This document shows positions 5,771 through 8,797 of a stretch of 8,797 bases of DNA, piece after piece (positions within the stretch are counted from its first letter, which is position 1; the number at the start of each line of letters is the position of its first letter). This stretch comes from an uncultured Parasphingopyxis sp. (GTDB lineage Bacteria; Pseudomonadota; Alphaproteobacteria; Sphingomonadales; Sphingomonadaceae), in contig CAJQMX010000141.1 in NCBI GenBank assembly GCA_905479515.1, forward strand, positions 1-8,797, given 5' to 3'. Under the pieces are notes generated by a model, which saw nothing but the letters and a program-made list of their open reading frames with translations, did not search any database and had not been told where the DNA came from. The position numbers and the translations under genes are program-made.

Positions 5771-7183
5771 ATGGAAATCGCCGAGTTTAGAAAACAAGCA
5801 GAACGCTTTTCCCATTGGATTGCAGACTATTTGGAAACGCTCGAATCCTACCCTGTCCGCTCCCAAGCAAACCCCGGCGAGATTTTATCGCAGCTCACGA
5901 AGCAGTGCCCGGACAAAGGAGACACGATCGACGACATCTTCGCCGATTTCATAGCCACGATCATACCCGGCATCACGCATTGGCAGCATCCACGCTTCTT
6001 CGCCTATTTCAGCGCCAATTCCAGCCCGCCCTCCATATTGGCTGAAATTCTGACTGCTGGCCTGGCTGCGCAATGCATGTTGTGGGAAACATCGCCCTCG
6101 GCGACCGAGCTCGAACTGCGTATGATGGAGTGGCTCCGGTCACTGTTGGGCCTGCCAGAGGAATTTACCGGTTCGATCCAGGATTCCGGATCCAGCTCTA
6201 ATCTGTGCGCCATTCTGGCAGGTTGCAGCTATGCGACCAATGGGCGGGCCGCGCAGCAAGGTCTGGCAGCATGCGGCAAACCGTTAGCGATCTATACGTC
6301 GGCGGAAGCGCATTCTTCGATCGAGAAAGGCGCCCGTATCGCTGGGCTCGGGGCGGAGATGGTCCGCAAAATACCAATTCGTGCTGATCTGGGGATGGAT
6401 CCAGGCTCCTTGCGACACGCCATCGAAACCGATCTCGCCAACGGGGTTGTCCCAGCATGTATTGTCGCTTTGTTCGGGGGCACGGGACTGGGATCGATCG
6501 ATCCTATACGGAAAGTCGGCGAGATTGCGATGGCACATGACGTGCATTTGCATATTGACGCCGCCTGGGCAGGCAGCGCACTGATCTTACCGGAAATGCG
6601 CCCCTTGGCGGATGGCTTGGAATATGCGGACAGCTTCGTGTTCAACCCGCACAAATGGCTGTTTACCAATTTCGATTGCTCGGCCTTCTATATGCGAGAT
6701 CCGAATCGGCTGACCGCGGCCCTTAGCTTGACGCCAGCTTATCTGGAAAGTGCGAAAGCTGGCAGCTCGCCGGAATATCGCGATTGGAGCATAGCGCTTG
6801 GTCGCCGTTTTCGCGCCCTTAAACTGTGGTTTGTCCTGCGCGCTTATGGCGCGGACGGTCTACGAACCAAATTGCGCAGCCATATCGACTGGACCCGCAA
6901 ACTGGCCGAAATCATCGAGCGATCTCCCGATTTCGAGCTGACTTCCGCCCCTCATTTCGCCCTCCTCACCTTTCGGTACCGGGGCAAAGCAACCGGGAAT
7001 GATACAGACGCGGCGAACGAGGAGCTGTTGCGGAGAATCAACGATTCCGGTCAATTGTATCTGACCAAAACTCGATTGAATGGTCGTGTAGTTATCCGCT
7101 TCGCCATTGGCCAAACATACACGAAATGGCGTCATATAGAAGAAGGCTGGCGGGCAGTTCAGGACATCGCCGACCGCCTATAG
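5771..7183 (+). CDS. Group II PLP-dependent decarboxylase, aromatic-L-amino-acid decarboxylase-like
   Basis: The 470-residue protein follows the group II amino acid decarboxylase (DOPA/tryptophan/tyrosine decarboxylase) plan from end to end. The N-terminal dimer arm leads to PGITHWQHPRFFAYFSANSS (66-85), the signature of the aromatic branch, then WETSPSATELE (105-115). The PLP site has His181 in AHSSIEKGARI (ring stacking), Asp263 in HIDAAWAGSA (pyridine nitrogen) and Schiff-base Lys295 in FNPHKWLF. The catalytic-loop Tyr324 (TPAYLES) is followed by YRDWSIALGRRFRALKLWFVLRAYG (336-360), almost the DOPA decarboxylase sequence. Asp263, Lys295 and Tyr324 keep the spacing of Asp271, Lys303 and Tyr332 of the mammalian enzyme; retained Tyr argues for decarboxylation rather than the aldehyde-forming reaction linked to Phe at this place. 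The likely reaction is an aromatic L-amino acid to its amine plus CO2; which amino acid cannot be read from sequence. The gene ends 23 bases before the right att-like repeat. It is the only enzyme in the putative island. Confidence 0.9.
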   Translation: MEIAEFRKQAERFSHWIADYLETLESYPVRSQANPGEILSQLTKQCPDKGDTIDDIFADFIATIIPGITHWQHPRFFAYFSANSSPPSILAEILTAGLAAQCMLWETSPSATELELRMMEWLRSLLGLPEEFTGSIQDSGSSSNLCAILAGCSYATNGRAAQQGLAACGKPLAIYTSAEAHSSIEKGARIAGLGAEMVRKIPIRADLGMDPGSLRHAIETDLANGVVPACIVALFGGTGLGSIDPIRKVGEIAMAHDVHLHIDAAWAGSALILPEMRPLADGLEYADSFVFNPHKWLFTNFDCSAFYMRDPNRLTAALSLTPAYLESAKAGSSPEYRDWSIALGRRFRALKLWFVLRAYGADGLRTKLRSHIDWTRKLAEIIERSPDFELTSAPHFALLTFRYRGKATGNDTDAANEELLRRINDSGQLYLTKTRLNGRVVIRFAIGQTYTKWRHIEEGWRAVQDIADRL

Positions 7184-7206
7184 CCAGATTTTTCAGCAAA
7201 GGGGGT

Positions 7207-7224
7207 AAATTGGCGCGCCCGGAA
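7207..7224. repeat. attR-like 18-bp repeat at the tRNA-Arg 3' end
   Basis: This copy is identical to 4762-4779 in the same orientation. Here it is part of the intact tRNA-Arg gene: bases 7211-7224 are tRNA and 7207-7210 flank it. Confidence 0.85.
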
Positions 7225-7287
7225 GGATTCGAACCTCCGACCCCCTGATTCGTAGTCAGGTACTCTATCCAGCTGAGCTACGGGCGC
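7211..7287 (-). tRNA. tRNA-Arg (anticodon ACG)
   Basis: Read on the minus strand, the 77 bases fold as a cloverleaf: acceptor GCGCCCG (7281-7287) pairs with CGGGCGC (7215-7221), followed by discriminator G and an encoded CCA (7211-7213). The D arm contains AGCTCAGCTGGATAGAG, the anticodon stem CCTGA/TCAGG closes the loop CTACGAA with ACG at 7251-7253, and the T arm is GGAGG-TTCGAAT-CCTTC. A34 would be modified to inosine to read CGU, CGC and CGA. The 3' end is the integration site of the putative island lying downstream of it. Confidence 0.97.
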
Positions 7288-7299
7288 GCGGGAACGGGC

Positions 7300-7328
7300 G
7301 ATGTAGTCGGACTGGATCATGCGCGCAA
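7300..7328 (-). promoter_or_regulatory. Probable promoter of tRNA-Arg
   Basis: On the minus strand -35 TTGCGC (7323-7328) and -10 TACATC (7300-7305) are separated by exactly 17 bases, with the tRNA 5' end 12 bases further on. The -35 overlaps a tight palindrome, CGCAAC-CCC-GTTGCG (7324-7338). Confidence 0.5.
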
Positions 7329-7368
7329 CCCCGTTGCGAGCAAAAGAGTCTCAGCCTAGAGCTGGATC

Positions 7369-7872
7369 ATGATCATCCGCGCTTCTTTCATCCTGATTCC
7401 GTTTTTGCTGACCGCCTGTGCAGGTCCCGAAGGCAGAGCTCCGTCACTCAGTCCCCGCCCGATCGAAGGCATTCTGGACGCGCCAACCCATGCCATAGCG
7501 CCAGTACAGTCGGTTAGTGATTCGGCGCTTGCTGCTGAGATCGATGCGCTGGTCGGGCAAGCGGAAGCGGGGCAAACTGCCTTTGCCGCCGGGTATCCCG
7601 CGGCCCGCAATACCGCCGAACGCGCAGCGGGCAGCGCCGTGGAGAGTGAGACATGGATCGAAGCCCAACTCGCCGTATCAGCGCTCGATTCGGCGCGCTC
7701 CGCAACGGTCCGCGCTCTGGGCTCTCTCGACGGGATTTTGGCGGAGCAAGCCCTCGCAGGCACGCCTGCGGAGACCAATCGGCTTCTGGCGGCGCGGGAA
7801 CACGTGGCGGCGCTCTATGCGGCGCAGAACGCCCAATATGATCCGCTGAACGCGATGCTCAGGACGCGTTGA
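7369..7872 (+). CDS. Small putative lipoprotein, function unknown
   Basis: The 167-residue product starts with a short basic n-region (MIIRAS) and a hydrophobic stretch ending in the lipobox LLTAC, so lipidation and cleavage are expected at Cys17. The residue after Cys is Ala, with no Asp at +2, so outer-membrane sorting is more likely than inner-membrane retention (a rule known mainly from enterobacteria). The mature part is Ala-rich, without cysteine or aromatic-rich motifs, and mostly predicted helical by eye (for example residues 55-85 and 95-165); it resembles helical envelope lipoproteins but no family was recognised. A GGA three bases before the ATG is a weak ribosome binding site. The gene is convergent with the carbonic anhydrase-like gene and overlaps its 3' end by 14 bases. 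Confidence 0.8.
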   Translation: MIIRASFILIPFLLTACAGPEGRAPSLSPRPIEGILDAPTHAIAPVQSVSDSALAAEIDALVGQAEAGQTAFAAGYPAARNTAERAAGSAVESETWIEAQLAVSALDSARSATVRALGSLDGILAEQALAGTPAETNRLLAAREHVAALYAAQNAQYDPLNAMLRTR

Positions 7873-8410
7873 CCGCTGCATCATGGATGGGCGCGAGCTG
7901 CGCATAATGCACCGTGCCCAGATTGTTGACCGCCTGTTGCTGCTCGGTCAGGTCACGCATCTTCTTCGCCGGGCGTCCGCCCCATAATTCGCCTGCCCTG
8001 ATGATCTTGCCCGGCGTTAACATGCCGCCCGCCGCAATCATCCCGCCGCTTTCAATCTCGCAGCCATCCATGACGATCGCCCCCAACCCGACAAAGCTCT
8101 TGTCATGCAGCTTGGTGCCGTGAATCATCGCCATATGGCCGATCAGCACGTCATTCCCGATAATCGTCGGGATACCGGGATGCTCGGGCCCGTGATCGCC
8201 ATCGCAATGGACGACCGTTCCATCCTGAATGTTCGACCGCTCACCGACTTCGATATAGTTCACATCAGCCCGCAGCACGCAATTATACCAGATGCTTGAT
8301 CCAGCCCCGATCCGCACATCGCCGATCAATCGGCAACCGGGCGCGACAAAGGCGCTTTCATGGATCTGCGGCGTCTTGCCATTGAAGGGGATGATGCTGA
8401 CATCTTTCAT
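7859..8410 (-). CDS. Gamma-class carbonic anhydrase family protein (left-handed beta-helix)
   Basis: From the ATG at 8410 the product has 183 residues, the usual length. It is built of hexapeptide-type repeats (residues about 18-150) forming a left-handed beta-helix trimer. Expected zinc ligands are His68 (GTVVHCDGD), His92 (IGHMAMIHG) and His97; the spacing of the last two matches the Methanosarcina enzyme Cam. Arg48-Asp50 (LRADVNYIEVG) and Gln62-Asp63 (NIQDGTVVH) are the conserved structural pairs. The gap between His68 and His92 is short, so the acidic proton-shuttle loop of Cam is absent, as in the CamH/YrdA-like branch; carbonic anhydrase activity is therefore uncertain. The frame is open to 8548, but the ATG at 8410 has a good GAGGAA ribosome binding site and the family's normal N-terminus. 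It follows the GNAT gene by 13 bases, the ribosome binding site overlapping that gene's stop. Confidence 0.92.
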   Translation of the reverse strand: MKDVSIIPFNGKTPQIHESAFVAPGCRLIGDVRIGAGSSIWYNCVLRADVNYIEVGERSNIQDGTVVHCDGDHGPEHPGIPTIIGNDVLIGHMAMIHGTKLHDKSFVGLGAIVMDGCEIESGGMIAAGGMLTPGKIIRAGELWGGRPAKKMRDLTEQQQAVNNLGTVHYAQLAPIHDAAVNAS

Positions 8411-8423
8411 ATTGCGAAATTCC

Positions 8424-8797
8424 TCATGCAAATATCTTGCGGTGCTCCGCCCATTCGGCGGCGGTGATGCGATAGACGATACCATGGCCGAGCTCAGGAC
8501 CCCACTCATCATACCAATGATCGAGATCGGGGCGCCGCGCCATGCCAAGCCGTTTCATCAGCCCCCATGACCCTTCATTGCCTTCAACCGTAAAGGCCGA
8601 GACAAATTCGCTGCCCAGCGCATCAAAAGCGTGCGCCATGCTGGCAACAGCCGCCTCCCGGGCATAGCCCTGCCCCCATGCGTCTTCCCGAAGCCGCCAA
8701 CCAATTTCCAGGGTTCCCGGATCGGGCAACACGCCATCATCCTGAACCCGCTTCAGCCCGCAAAAGCCGAGCAGTTCGCCGTCGCTTTTCCGTTCCA
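8424..8797 (-). CDS. GNAT-family N-acetyltransferase, RimJ/RimL type, 5' end outside window
   Basis: The frame is open from the right edge, giving 123 visible residues; the N-terminal part lies beyond the window. The visible part contains the core strand GELLGFCGL (from about residue 7), EIGWRLREDAWGQGYAREA (acetyl-CoA pyrophosphate loop, Q/R-x-x-G-x-G type) and FTVEGNEGSWGLMKRLGM, the standard Asn- and Leu-containing block of ribosomal-protein-type and small-molecule acetyltransferases (Acetyltransf_3). GNAT enzymes transfer acetyl from acetyl-CoA to amines; the substrate is unknown. Apparent internal starts at 8732 are not used, since conserved strands lie before them. It probably shares a transcript with the gamma-carbonic-anhydrase-like gene, 13 bases downstream. 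Confidence 0.9.
   Translation of the reverse strand, partial: ERKSDGELLGFCGLKRVQDDGVLPDPGTLEIGWRLREDAWGQGYAREAAVASMAHAFDALGSEFVSAFTVEGNEGSWGLMKRLGMARRPDLDHWYDEWGPELGHGIVYRITAAEWAEHRKIFA

Larger units (their letters stand above)
4762..7224. mobile_element. Putative small tRNA-Arg-associated genomic island (integrase-less)
   Basis: The segment is bounded by two exact 18-bp direct repeats, the right one being the tRNA-Arg 3' end; the repeat-to-repeat distance is 2445 bp. The only genes inside are a divergent AraC regulator and a PLP decarboxylase. The inner DNA is more AT-rich near the divergent starts (26/60 G/C at 5641-5700 and 25/60 at 5761-5820) than flanking genes (38/60 at 2641-2700). No integrase, transposase or excisionase gene is present, so it is either a remnant or mobilised by an enzyme coded elsewhere. 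Repeat position and orientation fit tRNA integration exactly; the mobile origin is an inference. Confidence 0.7.

Noticed and set aside
7312..7371. Direct repeat CTGGATCATG at 7312-7321 and 7362-7371
   Set aside because: Two short copies 50 bases apart, one covering the lipoprotein start codon; too little to claim function.
8411..8548. N-terminal extension of the gamma-carbonic-anhydrase-like protein
   Set aside because: The extra 46 residues overlap the GNAT gene and are low-complexity; the ATG at 8410 has the ribosome binding site and the family N-terminus.
1..8797. CRISPR arrays, insertion sequences, riboswitches, phage or toxin-antitoxin genes
   Set aside because: No repeat-spacer pattern, transposase, terminal inverted repeats with target duplication, or such gene was seen on either strand.

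Overview
The window looks like a chromosomal stretch of a GC-rich alphaproteobacterium, most likely a sphingomonad. This rests on protein style, gene order around astA/astB, and a small two-helix membrane protein of a type I associate with that order; no sequence search was run. Most of the window is compact, GC-rich housekeeping and catabolic DNA (for example 38 of 60 bases are G/C at 2641-2700).

Left part (1-3422, + strand): an arginine-catabolism operon. It holds the 3' part of an M20 metallopeptidase-family hydrolase, overlapping by ATGA with astA (arginine N-succinyltransferase), then astB (N-succinylarginine dihydrolase) 27 bases later. These are the first two steps of the arginine succinyltransferase (AST) pathway. 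astC, astD and a normal M14-type astE are not in the window, so the M20 hydrolase is a candidate for a related deacylation step (inference). An AT-rich spacer with a 7-bp inverted repeat and CtrA-box-like sequences follows, then a small membrane protein that ends tail-to-tail with a minus-strand metallo-beta-lactamase-fold hydrolase (3768-4721).

Middle part (4762-7224): the most notable structure. A tRNA-Arg(ACG) gene on the minus strand (7211-7287) has its 3' end, CCA and four following bases repeated exactly (18 bp) at 4762-4779. The 2.4 kb between the copies holds only two divergent genes, an AraC-family regulator and a group II PLP-dependent aromatic-amino-acid decarboxylase, and its base composition drops near their starts (26/60 and 25/60 G/C in two lines counted). 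This is the signature of a small genomic island integrated at a tRNA 3' end, but no integrase is present. Collapsing the repeats would put the MBL-hydrolase gene 40 bases downstream of the tRNA, which gives a testable empty-site prediction. The cargo would make an aromatic amine under control of its own regulator.

Right part (7288-8797): a probable tRNA promoter, a small lipoprotein gene, and on the minus strand a GNAT acetyltransferase (cut by the window edge) followed after 13 bases by a gamma-class carbonic anhydrase family protein, whose end overlaps the lipoprotein gene tail-to-tail by 14 bases.
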